A DNA stretch of 64,000 bases from Clostridia bacterium (GCA_017429695.1 JAFROK010000005.1:32033-96032); one strand, 5' to 3'. Counted from the first letter of the stretch, positions 43,841 to 52,703 are shown. Program-made: numbers and translations. Notes: a model not told the origin generated them from the sequence alone.

Positions 43841-43873
43841 GTTACGCTTTTGCAACGGTTTGTCTGTTACAAT
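43841..43873 (+). promoter_or_regulatory. S41 peptidase promoter with GTTAC dyad
   Basis: GTTACGCTTTTGCAAC (43841-43856), an 11-bp gap, TACAAT (43868-43873), with a third GTTAC half overlapping the -10 box, as at the ligase promoter. Confidence 0.72.
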
Positions 43874-43989
43874 ACTATTCAAGCATTGAGTGCCGGAATT
43901 ACCATGCGGCAGGCGCCGCAGGAATCGGCACAGAAAAAAACATTCCGCTGTTTCCGAATGGGTGGCGGAATAAAGAAAGGAATGGCACA

Positions 43990-45903
43990 ATGAAAAAACT
44001 GATTGCTCTGTTGCTCTGTATCTGCCTGGCACTGGGCATGGTTCCCGCGATCGCGGAAGACGCGGCGGAAGCCGATGCGGCCCCGCAGATCTCGTCAAAG
44101 ACCTTTACGGTCTATTACAAGACCCCCGGGAACATCTGGCGGGAAGATTTTCCGGTATACTTCCTGAACGGCGTGGAAGACCTGCCTTTCATTAACATGG
44201 AAGACTGGAAAGAAGTCCTGAAGTTTGCTTATAATGAGAGCGACTACACCGGCGAAAAGAAATTTGACCTGACGCTGGAAACCAGCAAAGACGGGGAAGC
44301 CGTGAGCCTTATCCGGGAAACCGGCTATGACATGACCGTGGATTTTGAAGCCGGAACGATCATATACCCCGATTATGTCAAGTTTGTCCAGCCTGCCTTC
44401 CTTCCCTTTATGGAAATAGGCGGCTCACCTGAAACAATGAACGGTGAACCTTATCTGCTGTACTACACGCAGTCCAGAGATCTTTACGGGGATATCACGA
44501 TTGTCAACCTGAAGGATTATGACATTCCCATGGTCGCGCAGGACGGAAAGTACCTGCTGCCCATGCAGACCCTGGCTGCGTTCTCGCTTTCAGATACAGG
44601 GATGGGCTTCTATTACAACGGGCAGGCGATGTTCCTGACCGAAATCCAGACGATGACCAGCCCGAGGGATACGCTGCAGACCAACCTGACCATTGCCGGA
44701 CTGCTCACACCCGATGTGGTTGATCAGTTCCAGAAATACGAAGGCACGATGGAGGAAAAGATCGATTACCTGCTGGAGCTTGTCAGCGTTACCGAAAAGG
44801 GAAAGCAACTGGCTGACCAGTATAAATCGGGTATGGAAACCGGCTTCTATGTCCCTTACGACGCTGCCCCCAAAGCGCCGCGCAGTGAAGCGCTGATCCG
44901 GTATGGGTTCAACGAACTGGCCCTGGAGCTGGACTGCTTCTACGGACTGAAGGAAGCCCACAATATCACGGATTTCCGCACCTTCTTCATGCAGAACGAA
45001 ATCGGCATCGGCCTGATGGATGCCGACGCGGCGAAGGCTGACCAGGCGGTTGCGGATTTGACACAATACTGGTTTGACGATGGCCATTCCGCCTTTGTTT
45101 CTTCTTCCTACCTGTCAACAGACCCGGTTGTCAACAAATTTGGTTTCGACGTAACCAACAGTACCGCCCTGAACATGAAATTGCTCACCCTGCGGGCTGA
45201 GTATCCCCACGCGGGAGACCCCTATTATGAAGTGGGTGACACGGCTTATGTCACCTTTGACGAATTCGGGGGGACGGTGGACGGCGACAACCTTGCGGAT
45301 TACTACAAGCTGGCCAAAGAAGGAAACATGCCGCAGGATACGATCGGGATCATCCATGATGCCCATGAGCGGATTACGCGGGAGAACAGCCCGATCAAAA
45401 ACGTGGTGCTGGACCTGAGCTGCAACGGCGGCGGTATGGCTTTCACGGCGTTCTTCACGCTGGGATGGTACCTGGGTGAAGCCAACTATTCCTACCGCAA
45501 CACCTTTACCGGCGCCCAGACCACCCGCTGTTTCCGGGCGGATGTGAACCTGGACCATCAGTTTGACGAGAACGACACCCTGGCGGGAAGAGGCCTGAAT
45601 CTGTACTGCCTGATTTCCCCCAAGTCCTTCTCCTGCGGTAACCTGGTGCCCTGGGTGCTCAAGTCCAGCTGCATGGTGACGCTGATCGGCAAAACTTCCG
45701 GCGGCGGCAGCTGCGTGGTTGGCTTCAACACGACGGCGTGGGGCGCCTCCTACCGGTACTCCAGCCCCAAACGGATATCCTTTGTAAAGAACGGCGCCTA
45801 CTATGACGTGGACCAGGGCGTTGAACCGAACCACGTGATTGACGACTATGCGCATTTCTATGATCGGGATGCCCTGACGGAGTTCATCCACGGGCTGTAC
45901 TGA
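43990..45903 (+). CDS. Secreted S41-family (tail-specific-like) peptidase
   Basis: 637 residues. The signal peptide (KKLIALLLCICLALGMVPAI, cleavage near AIA) is followed by a long N-terminal region (about 25-330) of no clear family that includes two copper-amine-oxidase-N-like strand segments. The C-terminal S41 core has VVLDLSCNGGGMAFTAFF and the nucleophile Ser548 in ISPKSFSCGNLVP, then GKTSGGGSCVV. It probably acts outside the membrane on a peptide or protein. It shares the GTTAC promoter with the ligase operon and is followed by a membrane-protein gene. Confidence 0.82.
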   Translation: MKKLIALLLCICLALGMVPAIAEDAAEADAAPQISSKTFTVYYKTPGNIWREDFPVYFLNGVEDLPFINMEDWKEVLKFAYNESDYTGEKKFDLTLETSKDGEAVSLIRETGYDMTVDFEAGTIIYPDYVKFVQPAFLPFMEIGGSPETMNGEPYLLYYTQSRDLYGDITIVNLKDYDIPMVAQDGKYLLPMQTLAAFSLSDTGMGFYYNGQAMFLTEIQTMTSPRDTLQTNLTIAGLLTPDVVDQFQKYEGTMEEKIDYLLELVSVTEKGKQLADQYKSGMETGFYVPYDAAPKAPRSEALIRYGFNELALELDCFYGLKEAHNITDFRTFFMQNEIGIGLMDADAAKADQAVADLTQYWFDDGHSAFVSSSYLSTDPVVNKFGFDVTNSTALNMKLLTLRAEYPHAGDPYYEVGDTAYVTFDEFGGTVDGDNLADYYKLAKEGNMPQDTIGIIHDAHERITRENSPIKNVVLDLSCNGGGMAFTAFFTLGWYLGEANYSYRNTFTGAQTTRCFRADVNLDHQFDENDTLAGRGLNLYCLISPKSFSCGNLVPWVLKSSCMVTLIGKTSGGGSCVVGFNTTAWGASYRYSSPKRISFVKNGAYYDVDQGVEPNHVIDDYAHFYDRDALTEFIHGLY

Positions 45904-45964
45904 TAAAAACGGGTTCCAGGCGTAAGCCTAAATATACAGAACCAAAAGAAAGAGGGAAAAAAAC

Positions 45965-46615
45965 ATGAAGTTTCCAAACGCGTTCCGTGGGATTAAAAAG
46001 ATCTGGCTGGCTGAGCTGCTGATGCTGCTGTTTGTGGCAGCCAGCATTATCAGTGTTGTCGTGGCCGTCACAAACAGCTCACTGGTTGATGAAAAAGTGG
46101 TTCTCAATTCATCAGCAGAAACAACTGTCGGGCTGCTTGTTATCGTTACAGGCCTGCTGGTCCTGGTCGCATTTGTCCTGAACCTGGTCGGCCTGATCAA
46201 TGCCCGCACTGACGACTCCGCCTTCCGGATTGCCCTGCTCGTGACCTTGCTGGGGATTGCTGCCAGTGTGGTTCAAGTTATCTGGAGCAAGAATCAGGGT
46301 CTGGTGAAGTGGATGGATACGCTGACCACGATCTTCAGCATGTTCGCGACCTACTATGTCCTGACCGGTATCGCCAACCTGGCGGAAAAGCTTTCTGATT
46401 CCGCGACCAAGGCGCTGGCGCTGAAGTCCCGTACCCTGGTTGAAGGCACCTTCTGCGCAACCGCGATCTTCAAGCTGATCATCAATATCTTTAAGATCCA
46501 GGAAACTTCCACGATCTATCTGATCATTTCGATCGTTGCGCTGGTACTGGAACTGGTTTCCTACATCCTGTACCTGCGGGCCCTGTCCAAGGGCAAGAAG
46601 ATGCTGGCCCAGTAA
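45965..46615 (+). CDS. Six-helix-type membrane protein of unknown function
   Basis: 216 residues with about five to six hydrophobic segments, short loops and a basic C-terminus (LRALSKGKKMLAQ). No family recognised. It begins 61 bp after the S41 peptidase stop with AAAGAGGG before the ATG, so it probably shares the transcript. A strong terminator follows. It could be the membrane target or partner of the secreted peptidase, which is inference from position only. Confidence 0.65.
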   Translation: MKFPNAFRGIKKIWLAELLMLLFVAASIISVVVAVTNSSLVDEKVVLNSSAETTVGLLVIVTGLLVLVAFVLNLVGLINARTDDSAFRIALLVTLLGIAASVVQVIWSKNQGLVKWMDTLTTIFSMFATYYVLTGIANLAEKLSDSATKALALKSRTLVEGTFCATAIFKLIINIFKIQETSTIYLIISIVALVLELVSYILYLRALSKGKKMLAQ

Positions 46616-46644
46616 GGCTCAGCCCGCTTCATCCGCAAATTCCT

Positions 46645-46675
46645 GCGTCCTTTCTTCGGAAGGGACGCTTTTCTT
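46645..46675 (+). terminator. Terminator of the S41 peptidase unit
   Basis: Ten-base-pair stem GCGTCCTTTC/GAAGGGACGC with a TTCG tetraloop, followed by TTTTCTTG. Confidence 0.9.
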
Positions 46676-46793
46676 GTTCAGTGATCTGCCTCTTCTGCAT
46701 TTTAACTGAAATGGTATCGAATGAGGTTGTGCTTTTCCCGTGTCAGCGGTTATAATACAGCATGCAAGACATTGATGGGGAGGGGAAGGGATC

Positions 46794-47288
46794 ATGAGCA
46801 CAATTTACCTTGCCGGCGGATGCTTCTGGGGATTGCAGAAATTCTTTGACCAGTTTGAAGGCGTCATCAATACAGAAGTGGGATATGCGAATGGTCCGGA
46901 ACAGGCACCGTCCTATGAGGATGTCTGCCATGACAGCGGCCACGCAGAAACAGTTAAAATTGTGTATGATGAGGAAAAGATCTCCCTGGAAAAACTCCTT
47001 GATTACTACTTCATGGTCATCGATCCACTGTCCGTGAACAAACAGGGCCATGATGAAGGAATCCAGTACAGGACGGCCATCATCTACACGGAGGAGTGCC
47101 AAAGGACGGCCATTATGGCAGTATACAAGCGCGAAGAGGAAAAGACGGGAGCAAAACTCGCGGTTGCAATTGAACCGCTTCAAAATTTCTTTTCGGCAGA
47201 AACTTACCACCAGAAGTATCTGGAGAAGAACCCCGGCGGATACTGCCATATCCCTGCGAAGTATTATTCACTTGGAAGCGGGAAGTGA
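46794..47288 (+). CDS. msrA: Peptide methionine sulfoxide reductase MsrA
   Basis: 164 residues; reduces methionine-S-sulfoxide in proteins. The catalytic Cys10 lies in AGGCFWGLQ. EVGYANG and YEDVCHDSGHAETVKI are family segments. Resolving cysteines typical of longer forms are replaced here by Cys near 102 and in GGYCHIP. TATAAT lies about 45 bp upstream and GGGGAGGGG precedes the ATG. The gene is followed by a small conserved-looking ORF. Confidence 0.93.
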   Translation: MSTIYLAGGCFWGLQKFFDQFEGVINTEVGYANGPEQAPSYEDVCHDSGHAETVKIVYDEEKISLEKLLDYYFMVIDPLSVNKQGHDEGIQYRTAIIYTEECQRTAIMAVYKREEEKTGAKLAVAIEPLQNFFSAETYHQKYLEKNPGGYCHIPAKYYSLGSGK

Positions 47289-47334
47289 CAAACGATTCGG
47301 GAAGACTCTGAACGAATAATCCGGGAGGCGCTGA

Positions 47335-47568
47335 ATGAAATCCATTCTGATTAAGGATACGACCCGGGAAGAACGGGAACAAATCGTAGCGGAATCCATC
47401 GGAAATATCGCCGGCCTCTGTGACGGCTGTAGCCCCGGGATGATTGAGATGTATCAGGATTATATTGACGGGCGGAAGGAACTCCGCGAAATCAATGCTG
47501 AATTCCGGGCCGGATATGTGTCCGGCGCGCAGGGACCGGAGCATACCGGCTGCCTTGCGGGAGAATAA
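47335..47568 (+). CDS. Small Cys-containing protein of unknown function
   Basis: 77 residues, acidic, with a central LCDGCSPGMIEMYQDYIDGR containing a CxxC pair and a third Cys near the end. No transmembrane helix or signal. CGGGAGGCG precedes the ATG. It follows msrA by 46 bp and is probably cotranscribed. The CxxC could bind a metal or be redox active, but nothing more can be said. Confidence 0.65.
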   Translation: MKSILIKDTTREEREQIVAESIGNIAGLCDGCSPGMIEMYQDYIDGRKELREINAEFRAGYVSGAQGPEHTGCLAGE

Positions 47569-47675
47569 GCAATCCCGCGTCAGGTATCAGATAGCAGCAC
47601 AGGCGCAGAACGCCTGCGTGATGAACGCCAGGTAACAGGCGGTCAGCGTTCTCCTGTAAATTAAAAAGCCAACAG

Positions 47676-48086
47676 TTATCCCACAATCTTCCTGGCAAAC
47701 GCTGCCGCTGCCTTCAAATCGTTCTCGTCCGGTTTGCCCTTGTGAACACCCTTGAATTCACCCTTGCAGTGAAATTCCCGTTCATCCATCGGAATGCCGG
47801 TCTTATCAGCTACAGCTTTGACCTTTTTCCAGGTGGAATTCATCATCGCTGCTGAACCGAAATTGACAATTTTGCCGACCAGATTTCTGTCCAGGGATAA
47901 GACAAAGGATCGTACCTCCGGATCAATCGTGAAAGCATAATAGGAGTTGCCCAGGAAAAGGATGTCCACAGGTTCGGTAACAGGGGCCGAAATCGGCAGG
48001 GCTTCAGTTCCCACGGCTTTGGCAATCGCCTCGGCCAGTCGTTTTGTGTTGCCTGTTTTTGTGTAGTACCTGACTGCAATTTTCAT
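47676..48086 (-). CDS. Flavodoxin-family protein
   Basis: 136 residues with the FMN phosphate loop YYTKTGNTKRLAEAIA (about residues 7-22) and a central DILFLGNSYYAF strand-loop. It is short for a flavodoxin but complete in fold order. Likely a small redox or regulatory flavoprotein. It follows the DUF554 gene on the same strand (52 bp gap). Confidence 0.8.
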   Translation of the reverse strand: MKIAVRYYTKTGNTKRLAEAIAKAVGTEALPISAPVTEPVDILFLGNSYYAFTIDPEVRSFVLSLDRNLVGKIVNFGSAAMMNSTWKKVKAVADKTGIPMDEREFHCKGEFKGVHKGKPDENDLKAAAAFARKIVG

Positions 48087-48138
48087 TTTTTATTTCCTCC
48101 TTCTGTTTTGTTCAGCCAATCTAATAAACAAGTGTGAT

Positions 48139-48852
48139 TCAGAACTGAATGGGTAAAAATGCAGCGGCAACCGCCAGCAATACTGCCGGCAGCAGATTGG
48201 CAACCCTGATTTTTTTGCCCCATACCAGGTTCAGTCCAACACAGAAGATCAGCACCGAACCGACCAGGGACAGATAGCTCAGGGCAGTTTCCGTGAGGAT
48301 GGGCCTGATGACGGAAGCAAGCAGCGTCAGACCTCCCTCCCAAAGAAATACGGGAATTGCCGAGAAGGCGCAACCCTTTCCCAGGGAGCATGTCATGACC
48401 ATCACAATGACCAGGTCCAGAATGGATTTGGCACCCAGGGTAGACCAGTCTCCGGAAATACCATCCTGAATGGAACCCATGATCGCCATGGCGCCGATAC
48501 AGACAGTCAGGGAAGCGGTGACAAATCCGTTCACGAATTGTTTGTCTTTTGCATTGCCTGTCCGCGCTTTCAGCCATTCGCCAAACCGCTCAAACCAATG
48601 TTCAATATTCAGGATTTCACCGATTAATCCACCCAGGGCCAGGCAGACGACAAGAAGCATTGCGCCGCCGCCGGGCAGCAGGTTGTGATGCAGCATATAA
48701 TTCATCGCGCCGGCTGTTCCGAGAAACAGTGTTCCTACGCCGCAGGCCATGGTCAGGGTTTCCTGATGGCGTTCCTTCAGCAGCCGGCCAAAGAGATGGC
48801 CGCAGATTCCGCCGGCAATAATGGCAGCAGTATTGATAATCGTTCCGGTCAT
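48139..48852 (-). CDS. DUF554 membrane protein
   Basis: 237 residues with about seven transmembrane segments. The start TGTIINTAAIIAGGICGHLFG and internal GVGTLFLGTAGA and GGAMLLVVCLALGGLIGE stretches are typical of the DUF554/YdfK family of putative transporters with unknown substrate. It has a consensus promoter about 130 bp upstream. Its ATG overlaps the stop of a short start-less open segment. Confidence 0.85.
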   Translation of the reverse strand: MTGTIINTAAIIAGGICGHLFGRLLKERHQETLTMACGVGTLFLGTAGAMNYMLHHNLLPGGGAMLLVVCLALGGLIGEILNIEHWFERFGEWLKARTGNAKDKQFVNGFVTASLTVCIGAMAIMGSIQDGISGDWSTLGAKSILDLVIVMVMTCSLGKGCAFSAIPVFLWEGGLTLLASVIRPILTETALSYLSLVGSVLIFCVGLNLVWGKKIRVANLLPAVLLAVAAAFLPIQF

Positions 48853-48988
48853 TTTCCTGTCTCTCTTTTCTTTCTCCGGATTTCAACCAATAAGGACTGC
48901 AGTTTTCCGGTCATATGATCAATGGCCAGTTCCAGACACTGTGCCCGGGGAAGGTCAATCTTTCATCATCACACTTCGGTTATGCTGT

Positions 48989-49018
48989 ATTATAAGTGAC
49001 AGAAAGATATCCCGTCAA
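48989..49018 (-). promoter_or_regulatory. Promoter of the DUF554 gene
   Basis: Minus strand: TTGACG (49013-49018), 18-bp spacer, TATAAT (48989-48994). The rest of the gap up to pheA (49019-49155) shows nothing recognisable. Confidence 0.68.
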
Positions 49019-49155
49019 CGAGCAGCTTCAGAAACCTTCCTTGCAGAAGATGATGCTTAATGTTTTCAAAAAACAAATATCAGCAAGTCCATCATCTGCG
49101 TATTGATTACCGATACAGTCGCATGCCATACGGACAGGGGAGCCAGCTCTTTTAC

Positions 49156-50268
49156 TTATATGCTTTCTCCGCCTTGATGTGCGTTGGCAAGAGCCGTATA
49201 GTGTCCGATGACCTTTACCATAGGACAGGCGCCTTTTAACGCGCTGAGCATACGGCGCCCGTTTTCAGAAGTATCACTGCCTTCCACTTCCGCGTAGAAA
49301 TAATAATGCCAGGGCAGCTCTTTCATGGGCCGGGAGCGCAGCACCCGCATATTGAAATCATATGCACTTATGATGTTAACGGCCTTTGCCAGCCCACCGA
49401 TTTCATCATTGACTGTAAACAGAAGCATAAACGCTCCGCCTTCTTTTTTCTCCGGTGCCTGAATCCCTGCTCTTGAAAAGACCGCGAATCGGGTCGTATT
49501 ACTCTTGCTCTCGTTGATGTCATGATCCAGTATCCGGAGGCCGTAAAGTTCAGCTGATTCCCGGCTTGCGATGGCCGCCATATGAATATCCCCTTGTTCC
49601 GCCACTTTCTGCGCAGCCATCGCAGTATTTTCAGCATTCACCACATCATATCCATGCTCCTGGATATATTTCCCGCACTGGGCCAGCGCCTGCGGGTGGC
49701 TGATTACTTTCTGAATATCTTCCGGATGTGCGTCAGGTATGCCCAGCAGGTCATGCGTCACGGAAAGGTCATACACACCATTGACATACAGGTTTCCTGC
49801 AAACATCAGGTCCATAACCTGTCCGACTTCTCCCGCAAAGCTGTTTTCGATCGGAAGAACGGCAATGTCACAGTCTCCGTTGACAACAGACTGATATGCT
49901 TTTTCGAAAGAAGCATAGGGTACCATCGTTCCATCCGGAAAGATCCGTTTCGCTGCAATACAGGCAAATGCACCCTCCACTCCGCAGTAGGCAACCTGAA
50001 TACCGCTCATCAGCCGATGCTGCCAGCGCTTGCTGACATCCATCGTATTCTGTAAGAACTGAATATAAAATGAACGTAACGTCTCATCACCAATCTGACT
50101 GCTGTGTGAATCGATGACCCGGGCTTCCTGTTTCCGGTCTTCGATCGGAAGTCCGTGCTCCTGCTTATATGCAGCAATATCCCTGACTGTATTCATGCGC
50201 TGCACAAAAAGTTCCGCCATGGCAGTATCAATCTGGTTGATTTGCTCTCTTGCTTCTTTCATATCCAT
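49156..50268 (-). CDS. pheA: Bifunctional chorismate mutase / prephenate dehydratase
   Basis: 370 residues of the phenylalanine pathway. An AroQ-type chorismate mutase domain (1-90; REQINQIDTAMAELFVQRM) is joined to prephenate dehydratase (about 93-275; VAYCGVEGAFACIAAKRIFP, AVLPIENSFAGEVGQVMDL, and ESKSNTTRFAVFSR with the catalytic Thr). A C-terminal ACT domain follows (GAFMLLFTVNDEIGGLAKAV), whose ESRP equivalent is RSRPMKELPWHYYFYAEVEG. Phe feedback through ACT is expected. A leader terminator upstream suggests transcriptional control as well. Confidence 0.93.
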   Translation of the reverse strand: MDMKEAREQINQIDTAMAELFVQRMNTVRDIAAYKQEHGLPIEDRKQEARVIDSHSSQIGDETLRSFYIQFLQNTMDVSKRWQHRLMSGIQVAYCGVEGAFACIAAKRIFPDGTMVPYASFEKAYQSVVNGDCDIAVLPIENSFAGEVGQVMDLMFAGNLYVNGVYDLSVTHDLLGIPDAHPEDIQKVISHPQALAQCGKYIQEHGYDVVNAENTAMAAQKVAEQGDIHMAAIASRESAELYGLRILDHDINESKSNTTRFAVFSRAGIQAPEKKEGGAFMLLFTVNDEIGGLAKAVNIISAYDFNMRVLRSRPMKELPWHYYFYAEVEGSDTSENGRRMLSALKGACPMVKVIGHYTALANAHQGGESI

Positions 50269-50287
50269 GATAAGATGATCCTCCCCA

Positions 50288-50364
50288 TATTTAAAAGAGC
50301 TTCACAGGTATCTGCTGTGCAGCTCCGGTATATCTGAAAACCGTTTATGTGCAACGCAAATACC
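50288..50364 (-). promoter_or_regulatory. pheA leader terminator and possible antiterminator
   Basis: Minus strand: a stem pairing GAGCTgCACAG with CTGTGaAGCTC (50313-50323 with 50295-50305) is followed by TTTTAAAT, just before the pheA ribosome-binding site. Upstream GGTATTTGC (50356-50364) can pair with GCAGATACC (50305-50313), which would break the terminator stem. No Phe-rich leader ORF or T-box motif was found. Confidence 0.55.
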
Positions 50365-50370
50365 TTTTAC

Positions 50371-50399
50371 TTTGTATTGCAACCAACGTTCGATGTCAA
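50371..50399 (-). promoter_or_regulatory. pheA promoter
   Basis: Minus strand: TTGACA (50394-50399), 17-bp spacer, TACAAA (50371-50376). Nothing else recognisable was seen between 50400 and 50630. Confidence 0.7.
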
Positions 50400-50635
50400 G
50401 CCTTTATTCCTGGCGGATCGTTTTTTCTCTGTTCATTACCATTGGTGTTTTCCGCTTTGAGGAAACGTACACTGAATTACCTATGTTGTTTGATCTTACC
50501 GTATCAACCTAAGAGGTCTTTGATCGCTTTTGCTGGAGATGAGGCCAGAACTGCTTCAATTTACCTGCTATAACAAATGCAGTTGGTGAACAAGTCAGGA
50601 ATGAGAAGTCTGCGAAACATATTTTGCAAACTGAC

Positions 50636-50664
50636 TTGACTTGATGTTTTTCAATGAATACGAT
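50636..50664 (+). promoter_or_regulatory. Promoter of the MmcQ-like gene
   Basis: TTGACT (50636-50641), 17-bp spacer, TACGAT (50659-50664). Confidence 0.65.
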
Positions 50665-50695
50665 AAACTCGTTTTGCAAATAGGAGGCGTGAACG

Positions 50696-51442
50696 ATGAT
50701 TTCCCTGCGGGAAGGTGTTTTGAAGTATATCCGCAAGACATACAAGGGCGAAATTGAGTATCCCTGGATGCGCTATCCGGACTACGGAGTTGTTCGCCAC
50801 AAGGATAATCAGAAATGGTATGCGCTGTTTATGGATATTCCGCGCTCAAAGCTCGGACTTTCCGGCAATGAGATTACGGATATCCTGAATATCAAGCTGG
50901 CTGATTTCCTGACACGGGATTTCCTGATCCGGCGCGACGGCTTTTTCCCGGGATATCACATTGCCAGGGGAAACTGGATATCCATTCTGCTGGACGGAAC
51001 AGTTGATCTGGATGAGATCTGCCATTTGATTGATGTGAGCTACAAGGCCACGGCTTCCGCGAAGACGAGGAAAGCGATTCGTCCGCCTAAGGAATGGATT
51101 ATTCCGTCCAATCCGAAGTACTATGACAGCGTGCACGCTTTCGATGACACAGACGAGATCGACTGGAAGCAAGGCAGCGGAATCAAAACAGGCGACATTG
51201 TTTTTATGTATATCGGATTGCCTGTTTCGGCGATTCTGTATAAGTGCGTTGTCACGAAAACCGATATCCCATGGCAGTTTCGTACTGAAGGACTGACAAT
51301 TACCAAACTAATGCGGATTCGGCTCCTGAAGAGATATGACCCGGACCGTTTTACTTTTGAAGTGCTCAAGAATGAATATGGAATCTTTGCGGTGCGCGGC
51401 CCCAGGGGGATTCCCAGGAAACTGAGCGAGGCGTTGAAATAG
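50696..51442 (+). CDS. MmcQ/YjbR-family protein with C-terminal PUA/EVE-like domain
   Basis: 248 residues. Residues 1-115 match the MmcQ/YjbR (CyaY-like) fold: PWMRYPDYGVVRHKDNQKWYALF, then GYHIARGNWISILLDGTVD. The second half (about 128-240), beginning WIIPSNPKYYDSVHAFDD with IKTGDIVFMYIG, resembles an EVE/PUA-like fold. AGGAGGCG precedes the ATG. Function unknown; a nucleic-acid or modified-base link is possible from the EVE-like part. A metallophosphoesterase gene follows after 30 bp. Confidence 0.72.
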   Translation: MISLREGVLKYIRKTYKGEIEYPWMRYPDYGVVRHKDNQKWYALFMDIPRSKLGLSGNEITDILNIKLADFLTRDFLIRRDGFFPGYHIARGNWISILLDGTVDLDEICHLIDVSYKATASAKTRKAIRPPKEWIIPSNPKYYDSVHAFDDTDEIDWKQGSGIKTGDIVFMYIGLPVSAILYKCVVTKTDIPWQFRTEGLTITKLMRIRLLKRYDPDRFTFEVLKNEYGIFAVRGPRGIPRKLSEALK

Positions 51443-51472
51443 CATGAAAACAGGCATTGAAGGAGCAGCTTC

Positions 51473-52213
51473 ATGAGTTTGTTTGCAATCGGAGACCTGC
51501 ATCTCCATTTTCAGTCAGAACTGAAAGCCCCCGGCCAGCTGCATGAACCGGTCTGGAAAAATCACGATGTGAAATTCCGGCAGAACTGCGAAAAACTGAT
51601 CAAACCGGATGATACGCTGGTGCTGGTTGGAGATCACAGTTGGGGCAAGAAACTCCCGGAGTGCGAAAAAGATCTGGAATATATCAGTTCACTTCCCGGG
51701 AGGAAGATTCTGCTTCGCGGGAACCACGATATGTTCTGGGATGCGAAGAAAACAGACGCGCTGAACAAGCAATACTCCGGGAAACTGTTCTTCCTTCAGA
51801 ATAACTATGCTTCTTATCAGGATTATGCGATTGTCGGCACCAAGGGATATACCTTCGAAGGCCCGTTCTATATGCGCGGTAATAAAATCGTTGGTTGGGA
51901 CGGAGTTGCGGAATCAATCGCCGTAAAGCGGATTGAACGGGAAACAGAACGCTTGAAGCTTTCCTTTGAAGCGGCAATGAGAGACGGCTACAGCCGCTTC
52001 ATCATGTTCCTGCATTATCCGCCGACCAATGTGCTGGAGAGAAACAGCGATTTCACCGCCATGGCGGAGAAATATAAGGTGGAACAGGTCATCTATGCCC
52101 ACTGCCATGGAGAACACCGCTTCCACGACAGCCTTGAAGGCCGGCATCATGGAATCATGTACCGTTTGGTCTCCGGCGATTATTTGAAATGGATACCGCA
52201 GCAAATACTGTGA
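51473..52213 (+). CDS. Metallophosphoesterase
   Basis: 246 residues of the calcineurin-like family. Metal-site motifs are present in order: AIGDLHLH (DxH), LVLVGDHSWG (GDxx), LLRGNHDMFWD (GNHD), MFLHYPPT (GHxx equivalent) and IYAHCHGEHRF. Cytosolic, no signal. Its position between an MmcQ/EVE-like gene and a C_GCAxxG_C_C gene gives no clear substrate. Confidence 0.85.
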   Translation: MSLFAIGDLHLHFQSELKAPGQLHEPVWKNHDVKFRQNCEKLIKPDDTLVLVGDHSWGKKLPECEKDLEYISSLPGRKILLRGNHDMFWDAKKTDALNKQYSGKLFFLQNNYASYQDYAIVGTKGYTFEGPFYMRGNKIVGWDGVAESIAVKRIERETERLKLSFEAAMRDGYSRFIMFLHYPPTNVLERNSDFTAMAEKYKVEQVIYAHCHGEHRFHDSLEGRHHGIMYRLVSGDYLKWIPQQIL

Positions 52214-52236
52214 AATAGTATTGGAGGAAGAAGTTT

Positions 52237-52656
52237 ATGAGCAAATATGTTGATCTGGCGATGGAACGCCGAAAGCAGTTAACTCCGGAAGGAAAACCTG
52301 CCTGGAATTGTTGTCAGGCAGTCGCTTCTGTATTTGCGAAAGATGCCTGTTATGACGAGGATTCCTGCATGAAGGCAGCAACTTTTTTCCGCGGCGGCAT
52401 GCAGATGGGATCTGTCTGCGGAGCAATCACCGGCAGTCTGATCGCACTCGGTATGGCCGGTATAGATGATCCGCAGACATCAAACGAACTGATCAAAAAA
52501 GTCCGTGACAATCATAATGGTATGATCCATTGCGCTGATTTGCTGCGAGTAAACGCTCAAAACGGGGGAGAAAAAATGCCGCACTGCAATGCCATGATTC
52601 GGGAATGTATCGGATATGTGGAAGAAGCGATGCGGGCAAAGGGAAAACTGAAATGA
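52237..52656 (+). CDS. C_GCAxxG_C_C family redox protein
   Basis: 139 residues matching the family named for its cysteine pattern: NCCQAV near residue 25, the central SVCGAITGSL (CGAxxG), and later Cys in HCADLL, HCNAMI and RECIGY. Such proteins are putative redox or metal-binding factors. GGAGGAAG precedes the ATG. The following SDR frame has a possible ATG overlapping this stop (ATGA), consistent with coexpression. Confidence 0.82.
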   Translation: MSKYVDLAMERRKQLTPEGKPAWNCCQAVASVFAKDACYDEDSCMKAATFFRGGMQMGSVCGAITGSLIALGMAGIDDPQTSNELIKKVRDNHNGMIHCADLLRVNAQNGGEKMPHCNAMIRECIGYVEEAMRAKGKLK

Positions 52657-52703
52657 GCGAAATAATCCAGAAGGCAGTAAAACATGGAGGTGGATCAATC
52701 GTG

